6,236 nucleotides of DNA from Bacteroidales bacterium UBA4073 (lineage in GTDB: Bacteria; Bacteroidota; Bacteroidia; Bacteroidales; Tenuifilaceae), in the NCBI GenBank assembly GCA_002383425.1, contig DFYV01000138.1:1-6236 (forward strand). Direction: 5' to 3'. The notes beneath the pieces are model-generated. The model did no database searches and was not told the origin of the DNA. It saw nothing but the letters and a program-made list of their open reading frames with translations. The position numbers were made by a program, and so were the translations under genes. Positions within the stretch are counted from its first letter, which is position 1. Each line of letters opens with the position of its first letter. Positions 1 through 6,061 of the stretch are shown here, in pieces.

Positions 1-35
1 TCAACCATCAACCATCAACTATTATCAACTTGTCA
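1..35. repeat. Short degenerate tandem repeat, unit TCAACCA
   Basis: The window opens with TCAACCA, TCAACCA and TCAACTA in direct succession at a 7-bp period, then TTA, TCAACTT and GTCAA as a decayed continuation. It lies in the spacer downstream of the phosphate transporter stop codon. Short TCAAC-rich runs of this kind are, from memory, common in intergenic DNA of some Bacteroidota. The left end is cut by the window edge, so the full copy number is unknown. No function can be assigned. Confidence 0.6.
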
Positions 36-66
36 AAGGGTAAGGGAATTAATAATTAGCTAATGG

Positions 67-2301
67 CTATTCGATGTTATTAAGAATAAAGTCGCGTTGC
101 GCTTTTAGGATGTTGATAGTATGCAACAATAGGTTCTTGATCTCGTTGAGTAAGCCTAAGTATAGCACGCTATTACGGGTGCCTGTTTCTCCTTGCTTGA
201 TGCGTTTTACCTGTTTCTTCCTGATCTTGTTCAAATCTTCCAGAATATCTTGCTGTTTATTGATGGCTTCGGGAACTCCGGTGTAATCGTTTTGTTTGAT
301 CATCATAAGGATATCGTCGAAGAGGTCCGACAGCTTATTGCTCAATTCATTCAGTTCCGCCTGCTGCTCTCGTGTGAGCCCCCGATGTTGGTTTTCAATA
401 TGTTGCAAGCTGGGGCGCGATACAAATTCAAGCGAGTGGGCAAGCTCCCTAAGGTAATCGATGACCTGAACGTAGTAATGTCCTGTTTCAATTGAATTGG
501 CTTCGAGCTGCTTGAGAACCGAAAAAACGTTGTACTTTAATTTTTTGGCTTCCATGTTGAGGGCTTCCACCTCATTGTTCACCTCCTTGAGCATACGCCT
601 GTTTTCAGTGGTTAAACCATCGATTGTGCGGTTATAAACCCTGATGGATTGCTTAAGGTATTTTCGAATTTCATTGGTGCATCGGTTCACAATGCTGGTA
701 TCATCAATGGCTTCTTCTTCAATCTTTTGTTGCATTTTCTTTTTATGCAGTAGATGCGAATGAATAAGTAACCCTACTGCAATTACAACCAGTATGATTA
801 ATGCGGGAGCTTTTCCATAGTAGAGGGCAGCAGCCATACCAAAGCTTAGCGTAAATGTTATGAATGCAGTAAAAAACCACCCTGCTATAACTGTAATAAC
901 CCCTGTAATGCGGTAAACGGCGCTTTCACGCCCCCATGCTTTATCGCTGAGCGAAGTTCCCATGGCTACCATAAAGGTAACATAGGTGGTTGAAAGGGGA
1001 AGTTTTAGAGATGTTGCTGAGCTGATGAGAATACTTGCCGTTACCAGGTTAACCGATGCTCTAACTAAATCGAATGCTGGAGCTTCCTTTGGATTGGAGT
1101 ATCGGGGTGAAGCGCTGGTATCAAACTGTTTTGCCACAAATTTTCGGACAAAACCAGGTGTAAACCTATCGATTCGTTCAGCGAATCGGCGGGTCATACG
1201 CACAATTACTCTTGAGAATTGTGTGCTACCAAATCGTTCTATACCACTTTCCTGGCGTCCAAGGCCAACTTCGGTGTCGGTAACGGTTCTTGCCTTACGA
1301 GATGTCCATAGGGTGATAACCATTATTAATCCTGCTATAAATAGGTAGATGAAATTGGTACTTACGTCACCAGCCAGCTCGGTCATTCTGAGAGATTCTG
1401 GGGCAATACCTGGGTTTGCGGCGTAAATCTGGTATGATTTTAGACCAGCCATCGGTACGCCGATAAAATTCACAAGGTCGTTTCCGGCAAAGGAAAGGGC
1501 AAGGGCAAAAGTCCCCATTAACACTATAAATCGCAAAATATTAAGCTTAAAAAGGCTTACCAGCAGCTGAAAAATCAATGTCCAGGTTACAAAGCTGTAC
1601 AAAAGTATTTTAAAGGAGTTCTCCGAAATGTAGCTTATGGTACTTTTTGGGATAAATGGGGTGTCCTGTACCCCTTTCATCACTATGAAGTAGGTAATAG
1701 CCGACATAGCAATGCCACCCCAGATACCACCAACAAACTTAAGATTTTTCTTGTAGTTAAAGCTAAAAAGCAAACGGGCGATGTACTGAACAACCATTCC
1801 AACCACAAACGCAACTACCACGGAGATTAATATACCCGATATAATTGCCAACGCTTTCCCGCTGTTAATGTAGTTACCAAGGTTTGAAATGGTTTCACCT
1901 TCAGAATTCATTATTTTAAATATGGAAACGGCAACAGCAGAACCTAAAAGTTCAAATACCAAGGAAACAGTAGTAGAGGTGGGCAACCCGAAAGTATTAA
2001 AGAAGTCGAGCACGATAACATCGGTAATCATTACGGCAAGGAACATTACCATTATTTCGGAGAAGTAGAAGTTTTCGGGGCGGAATATGCCTTTACGGGC
2101 AACCTCCATCATACCGCTCGATAGTAGCGCTCCAACTAAAACACCTGCCGATGCTACCAGTAAAATCCAGTGCCTACGGGCTACCTTTGAGCCAATGGCT
2201 GAATTTAGAAAATTGACAGCATCGTTTGCTACACCTACCATTAAGTCAGATGCTGCAAGCAAAAATAGTATTCCTACAATAAACAAGTAGTATGTTTCCA
2301 T
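67..2301 (-). CDS. PiT-family inorganic phosphate transporter with PhoU-like C-terminal domain
   Basis: 744-residue inner-membrane protein of the PiT (PHO4) family, which imports inorganic phosphate with a cation (proton or sodium). The family's duplicated signature is visible. The first copy is GVANDAVNFLNSAIGSK at residues 23-39 with LPTSTT at 106-111. The second is AGNDLVNF at 272-279 with LPLSTT at 434-439. Many hydrophobic segments fill residues 1-340 and 410-520, separated by a basic cytoplasmic loop around 335-410. From about residue 520 the protein turns soluble, charged and helical to the end. This roughly 220-residue tail resembles PhoU-like domains that Bacteroidota PiT proteins often carry; plain PiT proteins are about 330-500 residues. 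The ATG at 2301 begins directly before the first membrane helix, and the stop is TAG. A -7-like box and 11-bp repeats lie upstream, pointing to its own regulated promoter. The family is certain; the coupling ion is not readable from the sequence. Confidence 0.95.
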   Translation of the reverse strand: METYYLFIVGILFLLAASDLMVGVANDAVNFLNSAIGSKVARRHWILLVASAGVLVGALLSSGMMEVARKGIFRPENFYFSEIMVMFLAVMITDVIVLDFFNTFGLPTSTTVSLVFELLGSAVAVSIFKIMNSEGETISNLGNYINSGKALAIISGILISVVVAFVVGMVVQYIARLLFSFNYKKNLKFVGGIWGGIAMSAITYFIVMKGVQDTPFIPKSTISYISENSFKILLYSFVTWTLIFQLLVSLFKLNILRFIVLMGTFALALSFAGNDLVNFIGVPMAGLKSYQIYAANPGIAPESLRMTELAGDVSTNFIYLFIAGLIMVITLWTSRKARTVTDTEVGLGRQESGIERFGSTQFSRVIVRMTRRFAERIDRFTPGFVRKFVAKQFDTSASPRYSNPKEAPAFDLVRASVNLVTASILISSATSLKLPLSTTYVTFMVAMGTSLSDKAWGRESAVYRITGVITVIAGWFFTAFITFTLSFGMAAALYYGKAPALIILVVIAVGLLIHSHLLHKKKMQQKIEEEAIDDTSIVNRCTNEIRKYLKQSIRVYNRTIDGLTTENRRMLKEVNNEVEALNMEAKKLKYNVFSVLKQLEANSIETGHYYVQVIDYLRELAHSLEFVSRPSLQHIENQHRGLTREQQAELNELSNKLSDLFDDILMMIKQNDYTGVPEAINKQQDILEDLNKIRKKQVKRIKQGETGTRNSVLYLGLLNEIKNLLLHTINILKAQRDFILNNIE

Positions 2302-2320
2302 AGTAATAAAATAAGCCTTG

Positions 2321-2328
2321 CAAAGTTA
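2321..2328 (-). promoter_or_regulatory. Candidate -7 promoter element of the phosphate transporter gene
   Basis: On the minus strand this reads TAACTTTG, an exact fit to the Bacteroidota -7 consensus TAnnTTTG. It lies 19 bases before the ATG at 2301, leaving room for a short leader. No clear TTTG -33 element is found 19-21 bases upstream (around 2345-2352), which would suit a promoter that needs an activator. Eight-base matches with four fixed positions also arise by chance; position is the main support. Confidence 0.5.
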
Positions 2329-2358
2329 TCTTAACATGATGTATGTTTACCCTACTGT

Positions 2359-2398
2359 TTTTTACCTTTAGGTTACCGCAATGTTAAGGTTATGTTAA
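2359..2398 (-). promoter_or_regulatory. Tandem 11-bp repeats, Pho-box-like operator upstream of the PiT gene
   Basis: Read on the minus strand, four 7-mers follow each other with 4-base spacers: TTAACAT (2398-2392), TTAACAT (2387-2381), GTAACCT (2376-2370) and GTAAAAA (2365-2359). The period is exactly 11 bp. A fifth, weaker unit (TTACAGG) can be placed one step further upstream. PhoB/PhoP-type regulators bind 7-bp direct repeats at 11-bp period, and the Bacillus PhoP half site is TTAACA-like. The array ends about 30 bases upstream of the candidate -7 box, where an activator could contact RNA polymerase. The neighbouring LytTR regulator is an alternative ligand, because LytTR proteins also bind spaced direct repeats. 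The repeats are directly visible; the binding protein is inference. Confidence 0.6.
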
Positions 2399-2420
2399 TA
2401 AACCTGTAATAGCATGAATA

Positions 2421-3149
2421 TCAAATTGTTTTTCTTTTTCTGAACGATACGGGAACAATATCTCCATTGCTCAGGGTTATGAGAGGTGTTGGGAAACGGG
2501 AAATCTTATCGATATGCTGTTGGTTTACCAGGTGCGACTGGTGGCAGCGTAAAAATCCGCAACCGTTAAGCAATTCATCAAATTCCTTTAGGGTACGGGT
2601 TACCCTTACCCTATTACCATCAGCCAGAATAAAGGTAGTGGTATTATTATCGGACTCGCATCGAATTATTTCGGAAGTATTAACAATAAAAGTCCCTTCG
2701 GAATTTTTGAGTGCAAGTAGCTTGTCGTTTCTACTGGTGTTTCGGGTATTTTCAATAAGAGCATTAAGTCGTTCCTGTTGATTATCGGTTAATGCTTGCG
2801 AAAGGGCCTCATCAACGGCTTTGGCAAGTTCATCAGGATCAACTGGTTTTAGAAGATAGTCAACCGCACAGAACTTAAAGGCTTTAACAGCATATTCCTG
2901 GTATGCCGAAATTATGATAACTCTGAAAAACAACTTGTCAAATTTTTTCAAAAGATCGAAACCAAGGCCATCGGTCAGCTCCATATCGAGGAATACTATA
3001 TCGGGCTGATGCAATTTTATCAAATGGTATGCAGCTTCAACGCTATCGGCCTTGCCTACCACGGCAATTTCAGGGCAATACATGTTAAGCATAAGGGATA
3101 GCGTTTCCCGTGCATGAATTTCATCGTCAACTATAACCGCTTTTACCAT
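2421..3149 (-). CDS. LytTR-family two-component response regulator
   Basis: 242-residue cytoplasmic DNA-binding regulator. Residues 1-120 form a receiver domain with the acidic cluster D8-D9-E10, the phosphorylation site D55 (in VFLDMEL), the switch residue S81 (in ISAY) and K101-P102. After a linker, residues about 140-240 form a LytTR DNA-binding domain, recognisable from IIRCESDNNTTTFIL, the VTRTLKEF segment, FLRCHQSHLVN and the terminal PVSFRKRK. Length and order are the norm for the LytR/AlgR/AgrA family. The ATG at 3149 overlaps the kinase stop codon by one base (TAATG), so the two are very probably translationally coupled and form a cognate pair. Targets are unknown; the phosphate transporter promoter just downstream and the pair's own promoter are the obvious local candidates. 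Confidence 0.95.
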   Translation of the reverse strand: MVKAVIVDDEIHARETLSLMLNMYCPEIAVVGKADSVEAAYHLIKLHQPDIVFLDMELTDGLGFDLLKKFDKLFFRVIIISAYQEYAVKAFKFCAVDYLLKPVDPDELAKAVDEALSQALTDNQQERLNALIENTRNTSRNDKLLALKNSEGTFIVNTSEIIRCESDNNTTTFILADGNRVRVTRTLKEFDELLNGCGFLRCHQSHLVNQQHIDKISRFPTPLITLSNGDIVPVSFRKRKTI

Positions 3150-3898
3150 TACTTTATGGGTATGATTAGCTGTGCAACTGTTCCTGATGCGTTGCTGTTT
3201 ATTTTCGATTTATCTGTAATGTTTAGCTTAATACCATGATTCCCTAACTTTTTAAGGTTCTTAATGCGTTCCCTGGTTATTTCGGTAGCCAACGACTTAT
3301 ACTGTTTGCCATTTCTGGTTTGTGATTCGTTTGATTTGTCGATGCCAATACCATTATCTTCCACCTCAACCAGCAGCAGGTTAGGTTTTACGAATGTATA
3401 ACGAATGTCGATTTTACCCAACCAGTCTATTGCATTCAGCCCATGCTCAATGGCATTTTCAATAAGCGGTTGGGCCAGCATGGGTGGAATAAACGTTGAG
3501 TTGGGGTCAATGTTCTGGTCAACGGTAATGGTGTACTCAAATCGATTTTCAAACCTTAATTTCTGTAAGTCGAGGTAAAGCTTTAGGGTGGTTATCTCTC
3601 GTTCAATGCTGCAAAGCTCTGTTCGGGAAATTTCAAGAATTAAGCGGGTAAGCTTGGCAAAACTGGCCAAATATTTACTGGCGGTGTGGGGTTCGTTACG
3701 GAAAATGTAACTTTGGATTGCCGTAAGCGAGTTGAAAACAAAATGGGGGTTCATTTGCGAAAGTAAAGCCTGTTCTTCGTATCTCAATATTCGCTTTTTT
3801 AACCGTTCCCGGCTGTATATTAGATAGATAATTGCTACAGCAAATACAATGGTTTCAGCTATGATTAGGGTAACCTGCGGAGTGAGTGATATAAACAT
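3149..3898 (-). CDS. LytS/YehU-type sensor histidine kinase, single transmembrane helix
   Basis: About 249 residues, membrane-anchored kinase of the His_kinase (PF06580) class that pairs with LytTR regulators. One hydrophobic helix (about residues 7-27) is followed by a short basic linker. The phospho-acceptor box is QMNPHFVFNSL with His52, the N-box is PLIENAIEHGL with Asn148, and the ATP-binding G1 box is EDNGIGI around residues 180-186. No periplasmic or PAS-like sensor domain is present; only about six residues precede the helix, so the signal must come through the membrane segment, the cytoplasm or a partner protein. I chose the ATG at 3898 over the in-frame ATG at 3907 because a -7-like box ends only 10 bases before 3907, leaving almost no leader; 3907 remains possible and adds three residues (MCA). 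The gene leads the operon with the LytTR regulator. Confidence 0.92.
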   Translation of the reverse strand: MFISLTPQVTLIIAETIVFAVAIIYLIYSRERLKKRILRYEEQALLSQMNPHFVFNSLTAIQSYIFRNEPHTASKYLASFAKLTRLILEISRTELCSIEREITTLKLYLDLQKLRFENRFEYTITVDQNIDPNSTFIPPMLAQPLIENAIEHGLNAIDWLGKIDIRYTFVKPNLLLVEVEDNGIGIDKSNESQTRNGKQYKSLATEITRERIKNLKKLGNHGIKLNITDKSKINSNASGTVAQLIIPIK

Positions 3899-3917
3899 GG
3901 CGCACATGGGTTTGATG

Positions 3918-3925
3918 CAAATATA
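3918..3925 (-). promoter_or_regulatory. Candidate -7 promoter element of the kinase/regulator operon
   Basis: The minus strand reads TATATTTG, fitting TAnnTTTG exactly. It ends 10 bases upstream of the ATG at 3907 and 19 bases upstream of the ATG at 3898, which favours the downstream start. No good TTTG element is seen at -33; that position is instead covered by the palindrome at 3939-3953. Confidence 0.45.
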
Positions 3926-3938
3926 TGTTTTCTGGCTA

Positions 3939-3953
3939 AACCTATAATAGGTT
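3939..3953. promoter_or_regulatory. 15-bp palindrome, possible operator of the kinase/regulator operon
   Basis: AACCTAT, a single A, then ATAGGTT form a perfect inverted repeat with 7-bp arms. It lies 13 bases upstream of the candidate -7 box, covering where a -33 element would sit, so a protein bound here could control the kinase operon. It is too short and AT-rich to be a terminator, and no U-tract follows. The word TAGGTTA at its right edge (3948-3954) recurs in the transporter's repeat array (2369-2375) in the same orientation relative to the genes. Function is inferred from position only. Confidence 0.4.
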
Positions 3954-4239
3954 AATGAATTAAAATTGATAAATTTACTGGCATTTAATGCGATATGAAA
4001 CGTAGCATATCAATTCTACCACTTACTATTGGCTTTGGGGTGATGTTGGTAAACTAACTGGTTTTTCATCACAGCCATAATTGAACAGCGTTCTTTGATG
4101 AGTTTGCTCATGAGCATTATCAACATAACGATAATGGAGAGTATGATTATGATTGCTACGCAACTTTGCTACGTAATTCTAACAACCATTAGTGCAGTCC
4201 ATTGAACAACCTTAAACAACCCGAAAACTATGCGTATAA
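3954..4239. other. Gene-free stretch between the kinase operon and the RND relic
   Basis: I see no convincing gene here. Only short open stretches exist on the plus strand (a 20-codon one from 3995 and an unstarted one from about 4059 to 4205), neither with a recognisable motif. Small structures present are an 11-bp palindrome GCATT-T-AATGC (3981-3991) and a direct repeat TTGCTACG (4153-4160 and 4166-4173, 13-bp period). If the downstream relic is what is left of a pump gene, this stretch may be further decayed or rearranged DNA from the same event. No clear promoter for the downstream TolC gene was found here. Confidence 0.5.
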
Positions 4240-4643
4240 CAACATTTGATACATAATACCATTTTTGTTACCATTAGTGTTATCCCGCTCTCAATGAGGG
4301 ATATTCAATTTTGCTATTTTGAGTTGAAGTTTATGAAGATATTCATTTAGTATCGAATTTCAAACATCATCATGGATTGATGTTGAAAATTAAAGAACTG
4401 GCAATTCAGAGTTCAACATGCTGCTTGAACGCAATTCTTTTAACCACCATAACGGATATCTTTACACTAATTCCCATGGCTATTAAGAGATATCAATCCT
4501 TGTACCCCATCCAAACCTATAGAGCTAAAGTTATTATGGGAGGACTTTTAACATCAACTTTTTTGAACATATATATTAATCATGTTGTTTACACGTTATT
4601 CATTAAAAATGAAACTTTTAGTAACAATGGTAATCAAGATTAG
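4240..4643 (+). pseudogene. Decayed 3' end of a CzcA/CusA-type heavy-metal RND efflux pump gene
   Basis: The best part is an open frame from 4323 to the TAG at 4643. Its translation holds LNAILLTTITDIFTLIPMAI, then PIQTYRAKVIMGGLLTSTF, then VVYTLF. These line up in order with the last two membrane helices of CzcA/CusA pumps, where the usual text is close to RPILLTTLTTILGLLPMAL, EIQ-PLA-VVIGGL-TSTLLTL and PVLYTLF. Conserved positions have decayed: the Arg-Pro before the helix, the Pro-Leu-Ala after EIQ and the Pro of PVLY are gone. A shifted frame (4240-4347) ends in a stop and contains TISVIPLS, resembling the TIPLSLIG stretch upstream; this piece is less certain. An intact pump is about 1,040 residues, so more than 85 percent is missing and the two pieces need a frameshift. 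The relic overlaps the TolC gene start, as in a former pump-TolC operon. A short expressed remnant cannot be excluded. Confidence 0.7.
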
Positions 4644-5817
4644 AACAGCGTTCCTATTGGTGCTACTTGCATGTACGGGTAAAGTGAATGCCCAAATAGG
4701 CTTTGAAAGGATTCTGCAAGAAATTGACACAAATAATCTGACCCTTAAAGCGCTAAGGCAAAAACTTGAATCAGAAAGGATAGCTGCCCGGATAGGACTC
4801 TACCCAAGTAATCCTCAGGCCGAGGTTATTTATCAGTGGGGTAATCCTGTTGATATTGGTAACAGAACCACCATTGGCATTACTCAACAGTTCGATTTTC
4901 CAACTGCATATATCTACAAAGCTAAGCTGGCTAAGGGGATGTCCACTGCGCTTGAGCATGAGTTTAGGGCTAAACGAGCTGAAATACTCAATAACGCTAG
5001 CCTGCTCTGTGCTGAGTTGGTTTACCATAATGCACTGGTTATGGAATTGCAACGACAGCAGGAAAGCGCTATGGTTATAGCAAACTCGCTTAAACAGAAG
5101 TATGATGCTGGTGTAGCTGGAATATTGCCCTATACGCAAGCTGAATTGGTTTACCAGGAGTTGAACTCAAGGATTTCCCAAGCCATACTGCAACGGAAAA
5201 TCCTTTCCGATGAGCTTACTGCCCTGAACGGTTCTGTACAGGTGCACATTTCCGACACTGCCATTTTATTACCCGAACTACCCCCTAACTTTGAAACATA
5301 TTTCAGCGCAATAGAGTTACAAAATCCTGAATTAGCCTATTTGAAAAGTGAAGTGGAAAATAGCCATACCAAGCTGCAGCTTGTAAAATCCGAAAAGTTA
5401 CCATCATTTACTGTGGGCTATGCCAGTGAAAAATTGGTAGGGGAACGATTTCAGGGCATTGTTGTGGGCATGTCGATTCCACTTTGGGAGAAAATAAATA
5501 CAATAAGCCATGCAAGAGCAAACGAAAGATTTGTGCAACTACTTACACACGAATACCTGATTAACTATAGGTTAGGTTCGGAAAGGCTTTTCAACAAGGC
5601 CGTGGCATTGCGTGAACTTATTGACCAACTAACCGAAAGCATTGATCGGCTCAACATAGTTGATAAACTCAACTTAGCACTTGATAAGGGTGAAATTTCC
5701 ATTATTGATTATTACACGGAGCTTAACAACTACAATTCCATTAAGGAACGTTTGCTCGAAGTGCAATATGAGTACCTTAAAACCTATATTGAACTACATC
5801 GATTTACATCATTTTAG
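4609..5817 (+). CDS. TolC-family outer membrane efflux protein, CzcC/CusC-like
   Basis: About 402 residues, predicted outer-membrane factor of a tripartite efflux pump. An N-terminal signal peptide ends VLLACTGKVNA before QIGF. The mature part has the two TolC-type repeats of long amphipathic helices and strands. Landmarks typical of the Bacteroidota metal-efflux branch are the WGNPVDIGNRTTIGITQQFDFPTA region, the NPELAYLKSEVENSHTKLQL helix, the LPSFTVGYASEKLVGERFQG strand, VGMSIPLWEKINTISHARA, and DKGEISIIDYYTELNNY near the end. Length is normal and there is no break, so the gene looks intact. Three in-frame ATGs compete: 4582, 4609 and 4627. I take 4609 (A-rich upstream, MK start); 4627 gives the most compact signal peptide. 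All overlap the end of the RND relic. No adaptor gene follows, so it is an orphan here and would have to work with a pump encoded elsewhere. Metal specificity is not readable. Confidence 0.9.
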   Translation: MKLLVTMVIKIRTAFLLVLLACTGKVNAQIGFERILQEIDTNNLTLKALRQKLESERIAARIGLYPSNPQAEVIYQWGNPVDIGNRTTIGITQQFDFPTAYIYKAKLAKGMSTALEHEFRAKRAEILNNASLLCAELVYHNALVMELQRQQESAMVIANSLKQKYDAGVAGILPYTQAELVYQELNSRISQAILQRKILSDELTALNGSVQVHISDTAILLPELPPNFETYFSAIELQNPELAYLKSEVENSHTKLQLVKSEKLPSFTVGYASEKLVGERFQGIVVGMSIPLWEKINTISHARANERFVQLLTHEYLINYRLGSERLFNKAVALRELIDQLTESIDRLNIVDKLNLALDKGEISIIDYYTELNNYNSIKERLLEVQYEYLKTYIELHRFTSF

Positions 5818-6061
5818 TATTTAAATGAGCATTAACTTTTGTGGGTATTGAGCATTTATCCTAATACTAACCCATTATGAACCGGTAAACGTCAATTCTT
5901 CAATAAAACAGCCAATGCCTATTATTACTACCTCACAGGTTTTGTTTAATACAATACGGTTATTTAAAAATTTATACTTTACATTGGAAAAATGTTCAGT
6001 ATATTCATGCTAAGTGTAATTTTGTGATTACTAAAATATTTGTAATTTTAATGGTATTAAT
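5818..6061. other. Intergenic spacer between the TolC gene and the last gene
   Basis: AT-rich, 244 bp, with no open frame of note on either strand. An imperfect inverted repeat (GGGTATT near 5843 against AATACTAACCC near 5863) could form a weak hairpin but lacks a T-run, so I do not call it a terminator. The right part holds a possible promoter for the next gene. No adaptor-gene remnant could be recognised. Confidence 0.5.
6017..6024 (+). promoter_or_regulatory. Candidate -7 promoter element of the right-edge gene
   Basis: TAATTTTG fits the Bacteroidota TAnnTTTG consensus and ends 37 bases before the ATG at 6062. No exact TTTG element stands 19-21 bases upstream (the sequence there is TGTTCAG). 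It suggests that the right-edge gene is transcribed separately from the TolC gene. Confidence 0.35.

Noticed and set aside
55..64. 10-bp palindrome ATTAGCTAAT beyond the transporter stop codon
   Set aside because: Short, AT-rich and without spacer or T-run; expected by chance often enough.
193..495. Plus-strand open frame inside the transporter gene
   Set aside because: Antisense shadow of a strongly supported coding sequence. The other overlapping frames (74-286, 986-1348, 2087-2290, 2467-2781, 4771-5139, 4850-5080) are rejected for the same reason.
3995..4057. Short plus-strand open frame of 20 codons (MKRSISILPLTIGFGVMLVN)
   Set aside because: Hydrophobic but too short, no homology recognised, and followed by stops in frame. 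Could be pump debris but nothing supports it.
4059..4208. Unstarted, methionine- and isoleucine-rich plus-strand open stretch
   Set aside because: Low-complexity translation in AT-rich DNA, without any recognisable RND or adaptor motif.
4310..4325. TATTTTG near the relic as a promoter for the TolC gene
   Set aside because: One base short of the TAnnTTTG spacing and lacking a -33 element.
4640..4680. Possible lipobox (LLAC) in the TolC signal peptide
   Set aside because: The -2 Leu is atypical for a lipobox, and a standard cleavage after VNA before QIGF fits better. Lipidation remains possible but is not called.
5840..5875. Possible terminator hairpin after the TolC gene
   Set aside because: The inverted repeat is imperfect with a long loop, and no T-run follows.
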